In this document: in pieces, positions 17,219 through 27,075 of the stretch | How the letters are laid out: the number at the start of each line of letters is the position of its first letter | How positions within the stretch are numbered: position 1 is the stretch's first letter | Assembly (NCBI RefSeq): GCF_003182155.1 | Contig: NZ_QGTG01000002.1 | Coordinates: 62,001 to 126,000, forward strand | Direction of reading: 5' to 3' | Length of the DNA: 64,000 bases | Origin: Chitinophaga sp. S165 | GTDB lineage: Bacteria; Bacteroidota; Bacteroidia; Chitinophagales; Chitinophagaceae | Notes under the pieces: model-generated | Told to the model about the DNA's origin: nothing | Seen by the model: the letters and a program-made list of their open reading frames with translations, nothing else | Databases searched by the model: none | Translations under genes and position numbers: made by a program

Positions 17219-19534
17219 TCAGAAACGGTCCTTCCTATTCCCGTCTAATGATATGGCCTCTGTCAACGTATTATCCAGGTGATGCTTAAAGAGGACAGTG
17301 ATGATTACACCGTTTTGGCTCTGTATATCTACAGTTCCATCCAATTGCTCGGCCAGTGTGTTCATCAGCATCATACCCATCGAACCATGTTGCGTAGGGA
17401 TCTTACCCGCCGGAAAGCCCTTTCCGTTATCTGCTATGATCAGGCCTAAACGACCGCTCCCCACAGGATGCAGAGATATGGTAATAGTTCCCTTACCGGT
17501 AAATGCATATTTGATAGCATTGGTAATTGCTTCATTCAGGATCAATCCTATTGGTACAGACTGAGACACATCGAGCTTTAATGGGGCAATATCCAGATCA
17601 AATTTTATCATGTTAGTTGCGGAAACACCATCTTTCAGATATTCAACCAGATCACAGATATATACAGGCATATCGATCAAGGCCGTATTTTCCGACTGGT
17701 AGAGCTTCTGATGAATTAATGAGATAGCCTGCATCCGGTACCGGCTTTCCTTAATGGCATTCAGTGCATCTTTGTCGTCAAGGAAAGCTGCCTGCGTGTT
17801 AAGTAAGCTCATTACGATCTGAAGATTATTTTTTACCCGGTGATGGATCTCTTTCAACAGCCATTCTTTTTCATCCAGCAACTTATTCTGAGCGTGAAGT
17901 AACTGCTCCAGGGAACGGTTCTTATAATTAATAACCTCTTGTTGCTGTTCCAGGCGGCGATTACTTTCCATCTTTAGCTTATAACGGTTAAAGCCTAATA
18001 AAAGCAAGGCAACCAGCATACAGGCGCTGGCAATGATAACATTCTTGGTAAAGCGTGCCCTATGTAGATCGGCTTTCTGTAGCTGCGCCTCCCTCGTCAG
18101 CAATTGTATATTCTGTTCTTTCAGCTTTAAGGCCTGGTCCTTCTGCTCTGTCTCAAACTGTAACTGTAACCGGCTGATCTTTTGAAATTTGGCGATGTTA
18201 AACAGTGAATCATTTACCACCTTAAACAAACGGAAATGCTCAAGCGCCTCCTTGTAATTACCCATAGCTGAGTCAGCCCTATAAAGGAAAGAATATGCTT
18301 TACCCTGCATGGCCAACAGATTGGTCTTTTTTGCTGCATCCAACATGTCAGACGCATATTCGTAAACAGTTTTATTTTGATGAACAGCAAGGTAATAGGT
18401 GATCAGAGCTGTATTTACATATTCCAGGTACGAATCATCAGGCGCCATCTTACGCCTGTATTCTTCCAGTTGTTGCACATATGGAAGGGCAAGGCCAAAC
18501 TCTTTCAGCATGCAGTAAGTGATGACTATACTTTCGAGCATCAACACCCGTAGCTCCTGTTTTTGAGGAGGATAGTCACGCTCTTCTTTTTTTATGATCT
18601 TCAGCGCTTCTGCAGGCCTGTTCATTTTCTGATATGCCCGGCATATATTACGTGACAGGATCTGCATAGAGGCTGTATCCTTCATCCTTATCGCAAGGCT
18701 CAACGCCTTCTGGTAACTATCCATCGCCTTATCTATAACGTCCATTCCGTTATAGATCATGCCCAGCCTGTTGTAAATGGTAATAAGCTGTGTAGTACTA
18801 TCTTTCACCTCTTCAGCCGTTCTCACTGCCAGCAAGCCATATTTCAATGCATTATCAGTATCGCCCAGCTGATTATAAATAGCGCCCAGCAGGTTATACA
18901 CACCCTGCAATTCCTTATGTCCCACTTCCTTGAAAAGTACCACCGACTGTAATAACAAATTTACAGCCTCGTTGTAATCAGGAAGGAAGGAATAATAGTC
19001 TCCAAGTATATAAAGCGTATTTGCCTGCTTCATCTTAGCGCCAACCTCACCATAAAGCTTTGCAGCATCAGTATAATACTTCAGTTTGATCTTAAGTGTG
19101 GGAACGTCAACCGGTGGATAGTAATCGCTCAGTTCCGAATAGGCGTCAGCCAGGTATTCCTTCTGTTTATATTTAGAAAAGATCCCTGCTGCTTTCAATC
19201 CATAGCCCTTCCCTTTTTCCAGGATATTCTGCTCTCGGTGAATCTTAGAATATAGTAAATAACTCAACCCTTCCCATAATGGAAGCTTATCCTTAATAGC
19301 AGACTTCAATACTTTATCTGCACATAACCCGGCAGTATCCATATCACCGGATTCAATTCCCGGCCGGTTCACATAGTCATTACCTACACCTATCAAGACC
19401 CTCATATCGGCAGTATCAAGTGCGTTCTTTTTCAACAGCTGCTGTAAAACTAAAGAAGTTGCCTTTTTATCTTGCGCAAGACAATGCACAACGCAACTGG
19501 TCATGCAATAGAAAAGCAACAGTAGCTTATTCAT
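17219..19534 (-). CDS. TPR sensor histidine kinase (HisKA_2 type), copy B
   Basis: The start is set at 19534 (MNKLLLLFYCMTSCV) because it aligns with copy A; a longer in-frame start at 19600 would spoil the signal peptide. The protein is 771 residues and has the same order as copy A: signal peptide, TPR region, coiled coil, one transmembrane helix (VIIASACMLVALLLLGF), HisKA_2 box LKEIHHRVKNNLQIVMSLLN and HATPase (NEAITNAIKYAF, DNGKGF). The kinase half is nearly identical between copies, while the TPR half differs more. This points to duplication followed by change in what is sensed. No regulator gene is next to it. Confidence 0.9.
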   Translation of the reverse strand: MNKLLLLFYCMTSCVVHCLAQDKKATSLVLQQLLKKNALDTADMRVLIGVGNDYVNRPGIESGDMDTAGLCADKVLKSAIKDKLPLWEGLSYLLYSKIHREQNILEKGKGYGLKAAGIFSKYKQKEYLADAYSELSDYYPPVDVPTLKIKLKYYTDAAKLYGEVGAKMKQANTLYILGDYYSFLPDYNEAVNLLLQSVVLFKEVGHKELQGVYNLLGAIYNQLGDTDNALKYGLLAVRTAEEVKDSTTQLITIYNRLGMIYNGMDVIDKAMDSYQKALSLAIRMKDTASMQILSRNICRAYQKMNRPAEALKIIKKEERDYPPQKQELRVLMLESIVITYCMLKEFGLALPYVQQLEEYRRKMAPDDSYLEYVNTALITYYLAVHQNKTVYEYASDMLDAAKKTNLLAMQGKAYSFLYRADSAMGNYKEALEHFRLFKVVNDSLFNIAKFQKISRLQLQFETEQKDQALKLKEQNIQLLTREAQLQKADLHRARFTKNVIIASACMLVALLLLGFNRYKLKMESNRRLEQQQEVINYKNRSLEQLLHAQNKLLDEKEWLLKEIHHRVKNNLQIVMSLLNTQAAFLDDKDALNAIKESRYRMQAISLIHQKLYQSENTALIDMPVYICDLVEYLKDGVSATNMIKFDLDIAPLKLDVSQSVPIGLILNEAITNAIKYAFTGKGTITISLHPVGSGRLGLIIADNGKGFPAGKIPTQHGSMGMMLMNTLAEQLDGTVDIQSQNGVIITVLFKHHLDNTLTEAISLDGNRKDRF

Positions 19535-19737
19535 AACTTGAATGTTTAGGTTCGCTCCAATTTTGGTTTCTCTTGGCCTGACTTCGACCATGTTAATCAT
19601 ACAAAATATAGGGAAGACTTATTTACGTCTAATGCTCAGATCATGTTTATTTGTCCCTCGAAAGGCAGAAAAGTACGGTAATTTTCAAGAGTATGCAACT
19701 AGCTGGTTACATATATTCAACAAAATAAGGGGCCATC

Positions 19738-19777
19738 TCAAAAATATAAAAGCCTTGTAAATAAATTACAAGGCTTT
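19738..19777 (-). terminator. Terminator of tRNA-Ala
   Basis: A 12-bp perfect stem (19749-19760 with 19766-19777) lies just after the tRNA on the minus strand and is followed by a T-rich run. Confidence 0.8.
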
Positions 19778-19784
19778 CACTTTT

Positions 19785-19859
<75 letters not shown>

Positions 19860-19872
19860 GCATAATGGAGTG

Positions 19873-19903
19873 CAAATGTATACTTTTTCCTGAAAATCCC
19901 AAA
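19873..19903 (-). promoter_or_regulatory. Promoter of tRNA-Ala (TTTG-N19-TACATTTG)
   Basis: On the minus strand TTTG (19900-19903) is separated by 19 bp from TACATTTG (19873-19880). This is a full match to the Bacteroidota housekeeping promoter, with the start site expected about 8 nt before the tRNA. Confidence 0.85.
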
Positions 19904-19993
19904 TTCCAACCTGCAATTCATCCCATTTTTTTCCCAGCCCGCCTGAGACACTGGTTACATCACCCGGGAAAGCCGTCCCTTCCCTAAAACAAA

Positions 19994-20020
19994 AGGGGCC
20001 GACCATTATAGTCAGCCCCT
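19994..20020 (-). terminator. Terminator of the TonB-dependent receptor gene
   Basis: A 10-bp stem with one mismatch (AGGGGC-x-GAC type) and 7-nt loop is followed on the minus strand by TTTGTTTT, 25 bp after the stop. Confidence 0.8.
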
Positions 20021-20044
20021 GATATATTATTTATGAATGATCGT

Positions 20045-22414
20045 CTAGAACTTGAAAGTCAGGCTACCGGTAACACGCGTCGGATTCTGTGCTGCCAGAC
20101 GGTAAGACCAGTATTTTTCATTTGTGAGGTTATCTACTTTTAACCCTAATCTGAACTTGGATTTATCATAGAAAACAGCCGCATCCAATACAGTATATGA
20201 AGGAATACTAAACTTGAAAGAGGTTGTGTTAGTCTGATAATACTCGCTGGCATAAATACCGCCAAAACCAAAACCAAGTCCTTTTGCCGCTCCTGAAGCA
20301 ACACGGTAGCTGATCCATAGATTTCCTACTTTAGGAGGACCTGCTGTTGTCGGTCTTAATCCTTCAACAGAGGCATTCGCCTTAGTGAACTTGCTATCGT
20401 TATAAGTATAACCAGCTACGATATTCAGGCCTTTTATCGGATTGGCAATCACTTCCACTTCATATCCCTTGCTCAATTGTGTTCCATCCTGTATTGAGTA
20501 AGTAGCATGTTCCGGATCATCACGGGTTACGTTCGTAACTGAAATGTTGTAGTAGCTCAACGTTGCGCTAACCTTACTCAGGTCAAACTTCACACCACCT
20601 TCCCACTGATTAGCCTGTGTAGGCTTAAAGGTATTACCCTCAAAATCAGATCCGGAAACGTTATTGAAACCGTTCATATAGTTACCGAAGATGGAAACCT
20701 TGTCTTTAACAACCTGGTATACCGCTCCGAATTTAGGCGACAATGCAGTCTGATTGTAATTACCTGCTGTAGAGTCCTGAGCCGGATAGTAAGTACCCTT
20801 GTTCATATACCTGTCTACACGCAGGCTGGCCATTACCAGCAATTTTTCAGTGATGTTCAATACATCCGATACATAGGCGCTATATGTCTCTTCCCTTCCT
20901 GCAACAAAATTGCTATAAGTCGCATTATTGAAAAGCGGAGTTATTTTCTCGAGTGTGAAGTTGTTATAACCTGCACCTGGTCTTCTAACGTCGATCGGCG
21001 TCAGATTTACAGTAGCGTCGTTACGGGTAGAACGCAGGCTGTAATAATCCAGACCAGCTACCACCCTGTTTCTCAGACTTCCTATCTTAAAGTCGCCTAT
21101 GAAGTTCTGCTGGATATCTGTTCCATAGTAAGGGAACTCCTGGTTAGTTACTGCCTGACGGAGTGTTGTATCTGACGTCATCGTTAACTGTACAACGTTT
21201 CCATCTGAGGAAGAACGTGTACGGGAAACAATTGTCTGCGATGTCCAGCTTTTTGACAGTATGTATTTTGCCTGTGCAAAGATGTTATACTGCTGACTGG
21301 TATAATTGATAGTATTGTTAGCGAAAGAAAGTCTGTAAGGGATATTTAACTCCGTGATGCTTTTAGCAGTTCCTTTGGTATAAGGGGCCAGACGTGTAGG
21401 GGAAGTCGCCTTATTGATACTGAACTCTACGTCCAGGGAAAGCGTCAGCCTGTCATTCACTGCATAAGAGAAACTAGGCGCTATCAGAAAACTTCTGGTA
21501 AAGCCTGCATCCTGAAAACTGTTTTCGCTATGCAATGCTGTATTTACCCTCAGTAAAGCTGTTTTATCAGCATTCAGCGGAGAGTTGATATCCATTGTCA
21601 GACGGTTCAGGTTCCAGCTTCCGCCTGAGTAAGAGATCTCACCTGCGAATTGATCAAAAGGTTTCTTGGTAACGCGGTTAAACAAACCGCCGAAAGAAGA
21701 TACGGTGCTACCAAACAACGTAGCAGATGGTCCCTTAATTACCTCAATACGTTCCAGGTTTACCGGATCGATCGTAGTGTAGGTAAAACTGCTCACCCCA
21801 TTGCGCACCAGCTGTGGTGTAGGGAATCCTCTTGAGATAAAAGTTGTTCTACCCTGGTTCCTGACCTCTGCAACACCTGCTCCGGGTACGTTCTTAAATG
21901 CACTGTTATAGTCTGTTATCAGCTGTTCTTTCATTAACTCCTTGCTGACAACAGTATATACCTGCGGATTCTCCATGTTGTTTAACTGCAATTTGGAAAC
22001 ATCCCCGCTCTCCTTTCTTCCAAAACGGTTACCTCCGCTGGTCACAACCACTTCTTCCAGCTTCTGCGTTGAAGCGCTCAAAGTAATTTTGGTATAGTTT
22101 TCCCGGCCTTCTTCTGCTCTAACCTCTACCACAACTGGTTCCAGGCCTATTAAAGATGCTTTCAGGTGATACGTTCCTACCGGAATATTTTTGAAACTGA
22201 AAAAACCGCTTTCATTTGTCACTGCCCCTTTAGATAGCTCCTGGATCATAATTGTCACCCCTGGAGCTGGCTCCCCGTTGTTGGTCACAACTATCCCCGA
22301 AATACCTGTTGCTTTGTCATCTACGTCCTTTGCATAAATGGCTGGCACACTAAATAAGAAAAATGATAATATTAGCGCTGCTCTCGAAATTAGCCTCCCC
22401 AGATGGCAATCCAT
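20045..22414 (-). CDS. TonB-dependent siderophore-type receptor
   Basis: The 789-residue outer-membrane protein has a signal peptide (residues 1-29, ending AIYAKD), a CarboxypepD_reg-like beta-sandwich at about 35-110, a TonB-box-like EEVVVTS, a plug domain (about 125-235, with NPQVYTVVSKELM and RIEVIKGPSATLFG) and a 22-strand barrel ending GSLTFKF. The plug and barrel pattern follows FhuA/FpvA-type siderophore receptors. It should import a ferric chelate or similar ligand with TonB energy. A dyad at 22453-22470 lies in the promoter region and may be an operator. No TonB, ABC uptake or siderophore synthesis genes are adjacent. Confidence 0.9.
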   Translation of the reverse strand: MDCHLGRLISRAALILSFFLFSVPAIYAKDVDDKATGISGIVVTNNGEPAPGVTIMIQELSKGAVTNESGFFSFKNIPVGTYHLKASLIGLEPVVVEVRAEEGRENYTKITLSASTQKLEEVVVTSGGNRFGRKESGDVSKLQLNNMENPQVYTVVSKELMKEQLITDYNSAFKNVPGAGVAEVRNQGRTTFISRGFPTPQLVRNGVSSFTYTTIDPVNLERIEVIKGPSATLFGSTVSSFGGLFNRVTKKPFDQFAGEISYSGGSWNLNRLTMDINSPLNADKTALLRVNTALHSENSFQDAGFTRSFLIAPSFSYAVNDRLTLSLDVEFSINKATSPTRLAPYTKGTAKSITELNIPYRLSFANNTINYTSQQYNIFAQAKYILSKSWTSQTIVSRTRSSSDGNVVQLTMTSDTTLRQAVTNQEFPYYGTDIQQNFIGDFKIGSLRNRVVAGLDYYSLRSTRNDATVNLTPIDVRRPGAGYNNFTLEKITPLFNNATYSNFVAGREETYSAYVSDVLNITEKLLVMASLRVDRYMNKGTYYPAQDSTAGNYNQTALSPKFGAVYQVVKDKVSIFGNYMNGFNNVSGSDFEGNTFKPTQANQWEGGVKFDLSKVSATLSYYNISVTNVTRDDPEHATYSIQDGTQLSKGYEVEVIANPIKGLNIVAGYTYNDSKFTKANASVEGLRPTTAGPPKVGNLWISYRVASGAAKGLGFGFGGIYASEYYQTNTTSFKFSIPSYTVLDAAVFYDKSKFRLGLKVDNLTNEKYWSYRLAAQNPTRVTGSLTFKF

Positions 22415-22452
22415 AAAAAAGTTAAATTAGGCTGCAAAAGTGCACAGGCTGC

Positions 22453-22470
22453 CGGACATCATTATGTCCG
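22453..22470. promoter_or_regulatory. Candidate operator dyad upstream of the TonB receptor
   Basis: CGGACAT-CATT-ATGTCCG is a perfect 7-bp inverted repeat about 40 bp upstream of the receptor start, where a repressor would overlap the promoter. It does not clearly match a Fur box. Confidence 0.4.
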
Positions 22471-22656
22471 AAACGGAAAATCATTTATCTAATCGGGAAT
22501 TTTTTCTACACACAAGAAGGTGATTTAACTTTCTGGCTCATAATCAACCACTTGTAATCCCCCTTTTTCGGGGATATGTAATTCCTGCGCCTTTATGTTT
22601 CTTTGCAAAAGGAAATCAGCGCTATTTAACCCGCCTGACCAAATTAGAGTAAATCC

Positions 22657-23217
22657 ATGTACACAACTAAATTTATCAGTTCAGAGGATGAACTGAGGCA
22701 AGTTGCCGAAATATCCAGACTGAATTCGGAAGACTATGTCACCGACGACATCAAAGCTGCGGAAGGTTATACGTCCTGGAAATATACATTTGAAGATCTC
22801 AAAGCCCTTCACGAAATAGCGCCCTCTGTTGTTGTAAAAGACGGAGAAAGGGTAGTTGGCTATCTGCTTGTGCTGGTAAAAGCATCAGCAGCTGTATATG
22901 AACCCTTAACAGATGCGCTGAAGATATTTGACGGAAAGCTTTACAATGGGAAGCCCTTCCTAAGCTACAACGTCTATTTCCTCGGACAGACCTGTATTGA
23001 CATCAACTACCGCGGACAAGGGCTTTTACGGAAACTATACCAGTTCCATAAAGACAACTTTGAGTCGGTGTTCGACTTTGCACTCAGTGCCATTGCAAGG
23101 GATAATCCAAAGTCATTGGCAGTACATACAAAACTGGGATTCCGCACACTTTTCCCTTTTACTGAAGGAGACCTGGTCTGGGATGCAGTAATGTGGGATT
23201 TTAATATGGGTGAATAG
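22657..23217 (+). CDS. GNAT-family N-acetyltransferase
   Basis: The 186-residue protein has a GNAT core at about 60-175: the strand VVGYLLVLVK, the acetyl-CoA loop INYRGQGLLRKLY (R/Q-x-x-G-x-G/A type), and the ARDNPKSLAVHTKLGFR element. The acceptor substrate is unknown. It precedes an amino-acid permease gene by 44 bp and may be co-transcribed with it. The N-terminal 50 residues carry no recognised domain. Confidence 0.85.
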   Translation: MYTTKFISSEDELRQVAEISRLNSEDYVTDDIKAAEGYTSWKYTFEDLKALHEIAPSVVVKDGERVVGYLLVLVKASAAVYEPLTDALKIFDGKLYNGKPFLSYNVYFLGQTCIDINYRGQGLLRKLYQFHKDNFESVFDFALSAIARDNPKSLAVHTKLGFRTLFPFTEGDLVWDAVMWDFNMGE

Positions 23218-23261
23218 CCGGGTTATGCGATATTTGCACCCAATCCGTCACATCATCCTAT

Positions 23262-24596
23262 ATGAAAGAAACGTCTGCAGAAAAGAATAAACTCAGCCTT
23301 TGGACAAGCACATCCCTCATTGTCGGCAACATGATCGGAGCCGGGATCTTCCTGGCGCCTGCAGCACTCGCCTCATTTGGTAGTGTCAGCCTGCTGGGTT
23401 GGGTAATTTCAGCAGTCGGATGTTTTTTCCTGGTAAAGGTCTTCGGCAATCTCAGCAAACTGGTTCCAAATGTAACAGGCGGCCCGTATGCTTATACCAG
23501 GCGTGGCTTCGGTGATTATATGGGCTTTTCTATTGCCTGGGGATATTTCCTGGCAGTGTCCTGCGCTAATGCCGCCATTACCATCGGGTTCGTGAGCGCT
23601 TTAAGCACCTTTATTCCCATACTTTCCACCAACACATTAGGTGCAGTAGGTACAGGTCTGGGCACCATCTGGCTGCTAACCTGGGTAAATAACAGGGGTA
23701 TCAGAACTTCAGGGACAGTGCAGATGACTACGACAATATTAAAGCTGATACCGCTATTACTAGTGGCTTTCGGCGGCTTGTTCTTCATCAGGACCGAAAA
23801 TTTCCCCGCGTTCAATAACACAGGTACATCCTTGTTTACTGCGCTTTCACATACTGTTACCTTTACGATGTTTGCCTATGTCGGCATCGAATCAGCAACG
23901 GTTCCTGCAGAGAAAGTAAAAGACCCGCAGGTAACCATTCCGCGCGCAACGCTCATTGGTCTGCTGATAGTGACAGTAGTTTATATTCTGGGAACAGTCA
24001 GTGTTATGGGTATTATTCCCGCAGCGCAACTGCAAAAAACAGTTACTCCTTTTGCAGATGCGGCAGTGATAATGTGGGGCGAAAATGCCCGCTACTGGGT
24101 AAGCGCCGGCGTTGCAATATCGGCATTCGGCGCACTAAATGGCTGGATGCTTGTACAGGGACAATTACCTTATGCTATCGCAAAAGACAACCTGTTCCCG
24201 AAAATATTCAGCAGGGAAAATAAAAAAGGCGTTCCCTATGTAGGCATGTTCTTCAGCAGTACATTGATTTCTATCCTGATGGCAATGAACTACACAAAAG
24301 GATTAGTAGAACAATTCAAGTTCCTCGTTTTGTTATCAACTTTATCTGTCCTGATTCCATACTTATTCTCAACAGCCTCCTATTTTATACTTAAGACTAA
24401 AAGTGGTGTGCTAAAAACGGGCGAATGGGCACAATGCATACTGCTCTTCGCCATTTCTTTCAGTTATATACTCTGGGCAATTGCAAGCGCCGGAGAACAA
24501 ACAATATACTACGGCTTCCTGCTACAGATGATCGGGATACCTTTATACCTGTGGATGGCAGCAAAAAAAGAAAATTCCTTATTCCAGAAAGGATAA
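23262..24596 (+). CDS. APC-superfamily amino acid permease
   Basis: This 444-residue protein has about 12 transmembrane helices. The first helix carries the family motif VGNMIGAGIFLAPAAL, in which the G-x-G-I-F unwound segment binds the amino acid backbone. The order and length match AdiC/PotE-type amino acid/polyamine antiporters or the broader APA family. The specific substrate cannot be read from the sequence. It follows a GNAT gene closely. Confidence 0.9.
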   Translation: MKETSAEKNKLSLWTSTSLIVGNMIGAGIFLAPAALASFGSVSLLGWVISAVGCFFLVKVFGNLSKLVPNVTGGPYAYTRRGFGDYMGFSIAWGYFLAVSCANAAITIGFVSALSTFIPILSTNTLGAVGTGLGTIWLLTWVNNRGIRTSGTVQMTTTILKLIPLLLVAFGGLFFIRTENFPAFNNTGTSLFTALSHTVTFTMFAYVGIESATVPAEKVKDPQVTIPRATLIGLLIVTVVYILGTVSVMGIIPAAQLQKTVTPFADAAVIMWGENARYWVSAGVAISAFGALNGWMLVQGQLPYAIAKDNLFPKIFSRENKKGVPYVGMFFSSTLISILMAMNYTKGLVEQFKFLVLLSTLSVLIPYLFSTASYFILKTKSGVLKTGEWAQCILLFAISFSYILWAIASAGEQTIYYGFLLQMIGIPLYLWMAAKKENSLFQKG

Positions 24597-24898
24597 ACCG
24601 CCACTCCTGAAATAAGATAAGTCCTATTATTCTCTTATCCAGCTCCGGGCAACCAGGTGCACTACTCCAACAGCTCTGCAAACAGCACTGCCATCATTTC
24701 CCGCGAAAAAAAACAGTCCCGCATAAATGATGCGAGACTTTTGATCTAATTCAGGATTGTTTAATTTGAGGTTGAACATACAATACTCTACAACTTGTTC
24801 TTACAATTTTTACCAGTTGATCATACAGTAGAGTTGAACACTGTGTTAATTGCTGATACAAAAATGATAAAAACCAACGCGCGCTCAAATGATCTAAG
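24597..24898. other. About 300 bp convergent gap without a gene
   Basis: The region holds short AT-rich sequence and no convincing ORF. A 246-base plus-strand frame at 24795-25040 runs into the gamma-glutamyltransferase coding region and is not credible. Confidence 0.5.
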
Positions 24899-24938
24899 AC
24901 AAGAAAGCCACTTGACATTTATCAAGTGGCTTTCTTGT
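24899..24938. terminator. Bidirectional terminator before ggt
   Basis: A perfect 17-bp stem (24899-24915 with 24922-24938) and 6-nt loop lie 22 bp after the ggt stop on the minus strand. The arms contain AAGAAAG and CTTTCTT, so a U-rich tail is present on each strand. Confidence 0.85.
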
Positions 24939-24960
24939 ATTTATAAGCATCAATATAAAC

Positions 24961-26892
24961 TTACCATCCGATACCATAATCTTCGCCGTGGTTGCTGCTT
25001 CCGCCCCATAACGACCCATGTTTGCTATCCAGAAAAATAGCATTTACGGGACCGCTTGTACGCTCACCGAAACTGGTGATGTATCCCATCTTCTTTAGCG
25101 TTGCTCTCACCGGTTCCGGTGTATTGTTGTTCAGTAATATACTGCCGGGATGCGGCATACGCTCTTTGGTGCTCGTACCGCCAAGCGACAGCCATAACTG
25201 ATTTGTATTGATGTTGGCTGCCTCTGTAGCCTGTTGTACGGTCATACCAAACTCCACTACATTCAGGAAGAACTGCAAAAGGTTCTGGTCTTGTGTATCT
25301 CCACCCTGTACAGCAAACGACAGATATGGTTTACCGTCTTTCAATGCCATTGACGGCGTCAGCGTTACCCTCGGACGTTTACCAGGCGCTATTACATTGA
25401 AAGGGCACAATGTGCTGTCCAGTACAAAACTCTGCAAACGCTGGCTCATGCCTACTCCTGTATGGCCTGCAATACATGCGGGCGTCCATCCGCCGCTGGG
25501 AGTGATAGATACCACCCAACCATCTTTATCAGCTGCTTCTACACTGGTCGTACCTCTCCACAAACGGTCCATGTATACGCTATCTATATCATTGGCAGCA
25601 TACATTGCATCAGTAGCAGGTACGTTCAGCAAACGGGTAGCATCATGTTTCGGAACAAAACCATCTTTCTTTTTTTCAATGGTCGTATCTGTCAGTGAAC
25701 TGCGTTGCTTCAATAAGTTCAGGAAAGGATTGCTCTTACTTTCAAAAGGATATGGATCTCCCGGAGCTGGTGCTGGATCATTATGATCAGGATTGATCTG
25801 TTTAGCCCTTTCTTTTGCATACGCCTTGCTCAGCAATCCTTCAATAGGTGTTTTAGGCGTGAAGTAAGGATCTCCGTAATAGAAGTCCCTGTCCGCAAAG
25901 GTCAGGTTCATCGTCTGGTATAAGGTATGAATATATTTTGCAGAGTTATATCCCATGCCTTTGAGATCAAAATTCTCCAGGATATTCAGGCTCTGGAGCA
26001 ACATGGGCCCTTGTGTCCAGGATTGCAGTTTATACACTTCAATGCCTTTATAATTTACATGTAGCGGCTCTTCTTCTATCGGCTTCCACTTTGCCAGGTC
26101 CTGTTCAGTGATCAGACCTCCCTGTTCCTTGCAACCACGTACAAACTCTTTCGCAATATCTCCTTTGTAGAAGCGATCATAAGCAGCCATAATAGCCTCT
26201 TTACGGGACTTTTTATTTTTCAGGGCCTGTTGTTCCGCCTCTACCATTTTAGTAAGGGTAGCCAGCAGATCTTTCTGTACAAAGACCTCCCCTGCTTCCG
26301 GTGCTTCCCTTTTCTCGCCGGGGTGGGTCAGGAACACAGCTTTACTATAAGGCCATTGTTTCAACCTGTCTTTACTTCTTTCCATACTGTTGGCGGTCTG
26401 CGCTTCTATGGGATAACCTGCGGCCATTTCCATGGCAGGCGCAAGCACCTCTTTCAGGCTCAGAGTGCCGTATTCTGCCAGCATGTAACAGAGCCCGCCT
26501 GGCGTTCCCGGTGTTACTGCGGCCAGCGGACCATATTCAGGCGGGAAATTATATCCCTTACTTTTAAAGAATTCAACGGTAGCTCCTGTAGGTGCAACGC
26601 CGAGTGCGTTAATGGCGATCACCTTCTTCGTTTTGGGGTTGAAGATCAGCGCCTGTGTTTCCCCTCCCCAGCTCAATACGTCCCACATGGTACAGGTAGC
26701 CGCCAGCATAGCGCAGGCAGCATCTACCGCATTGCCACCTTTCTGGAAGGTCATGGCGCCAGCTGTAGCCGCCAGCGGTTTACCAGTCACTGCCATCCAA
26801 TGTTTCCCATGTAACGGAGGTTTCTGCGTCTGCTGCGCACTCGTTGCCAGTCCCAGGGATAACAGAAAGGCAAGAAAAATAAGATGTTTCAT
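24961..26892 (-). CDS. ggt: Gamma-glutamyltransferase family protein
   Basis: The 643-residue Ntn-hydrolase proenzyme has a signal peptide (1-19, TSAQ). The large subunit starts with HWMAVTGKPLAA and FQKGGNAVDAACAM. The likely autoprocessing/catalytic Thr is in GTTSVEAADKDGWVVS (around residue 445), after which the small subunit begins. The oxyanion-region motif reads QGGDTQDQN rather than the classical GSPGG, which marks a GGT-like subgroup. The family hydrolyses or transfers gamma-glutamyl groups from glutathione or other amides in the periplasm; some members are acylases instead. It is a single gene. Confidence 0.88.
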   Translation of the reverse strand: MKHLIFLAFLLSLGLATSAQQTQKPPLHGKHWMAVTGKPLAATAGAMTFQKGGNAVDAACAMLAATCTMWDVLSWGGETQALIFNPKTKKVIAINALGVAPTGATVEFFKSKGYNFPPEYGPLAAVTPGTPGGLCYMLAEYGTLSLKEVLAPAMEMAAGYPIEAQTANSMERSKDRLKQWPYSKAVFLTHPGEKREAPEAGEVFVQKDLLATLTKMVEAEQQALKNKKSRKEAIMAAYDRFYKGDIAKEFVRGCKEQGGLITEQDLAKWKPIEEEPLHVNYKGIEVYKLQSWTQGPMLLQSLNILENFDLKGMGYNSAKYIHTLYQTMNLTFADRDFYYGDPYFTPKTPIEGLLSKAYAKERAKQINPDHNDPAPAPGDPYPFESKSNPFLNLLKQRSSLTDTTIEKKKDGFVPKHDATRLLNVPATDAMYAANDIDSVYMDRLWRGTTSVEAADKDGWVVSITPSGGWTPACIAGHTGVGMSQRLQSFVLDSTLCPFNVIAPGKRPRVTLTPSMALKDGKPYLSFAVQGGDTQDQNLLQFFLNVVEFGMTVQQATEAANINTNQLWLSLGGTSTKERMPHPGSILLNNNTPEPVRATLKKMGYITSFGERTSGPVNAIFLDSKHGSLWGGSSNHGEDYGIGW

Positions 26893-27075
26893 AAAATAAT
26901 ATGCGATTTAGAGAAGTTATTATTTTGGTCGCCGACAAAATAGCAAAATAGCAGGTATCGTAACAAAATATGGGATGAACTTTGCGACCATTAGGTTGTT
27001 ATAGTAAAAGTGCCCTCGTAAATACATTGATTATGCCTGGGGCACTTATTCCACGACATCATAAATCTGTTTTTT

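Noticed and set aside
24795..25040. 81-residue plus-strand ORF
   Set aside because: It crosses the terminator and the 3' end of ggt and has no family features.
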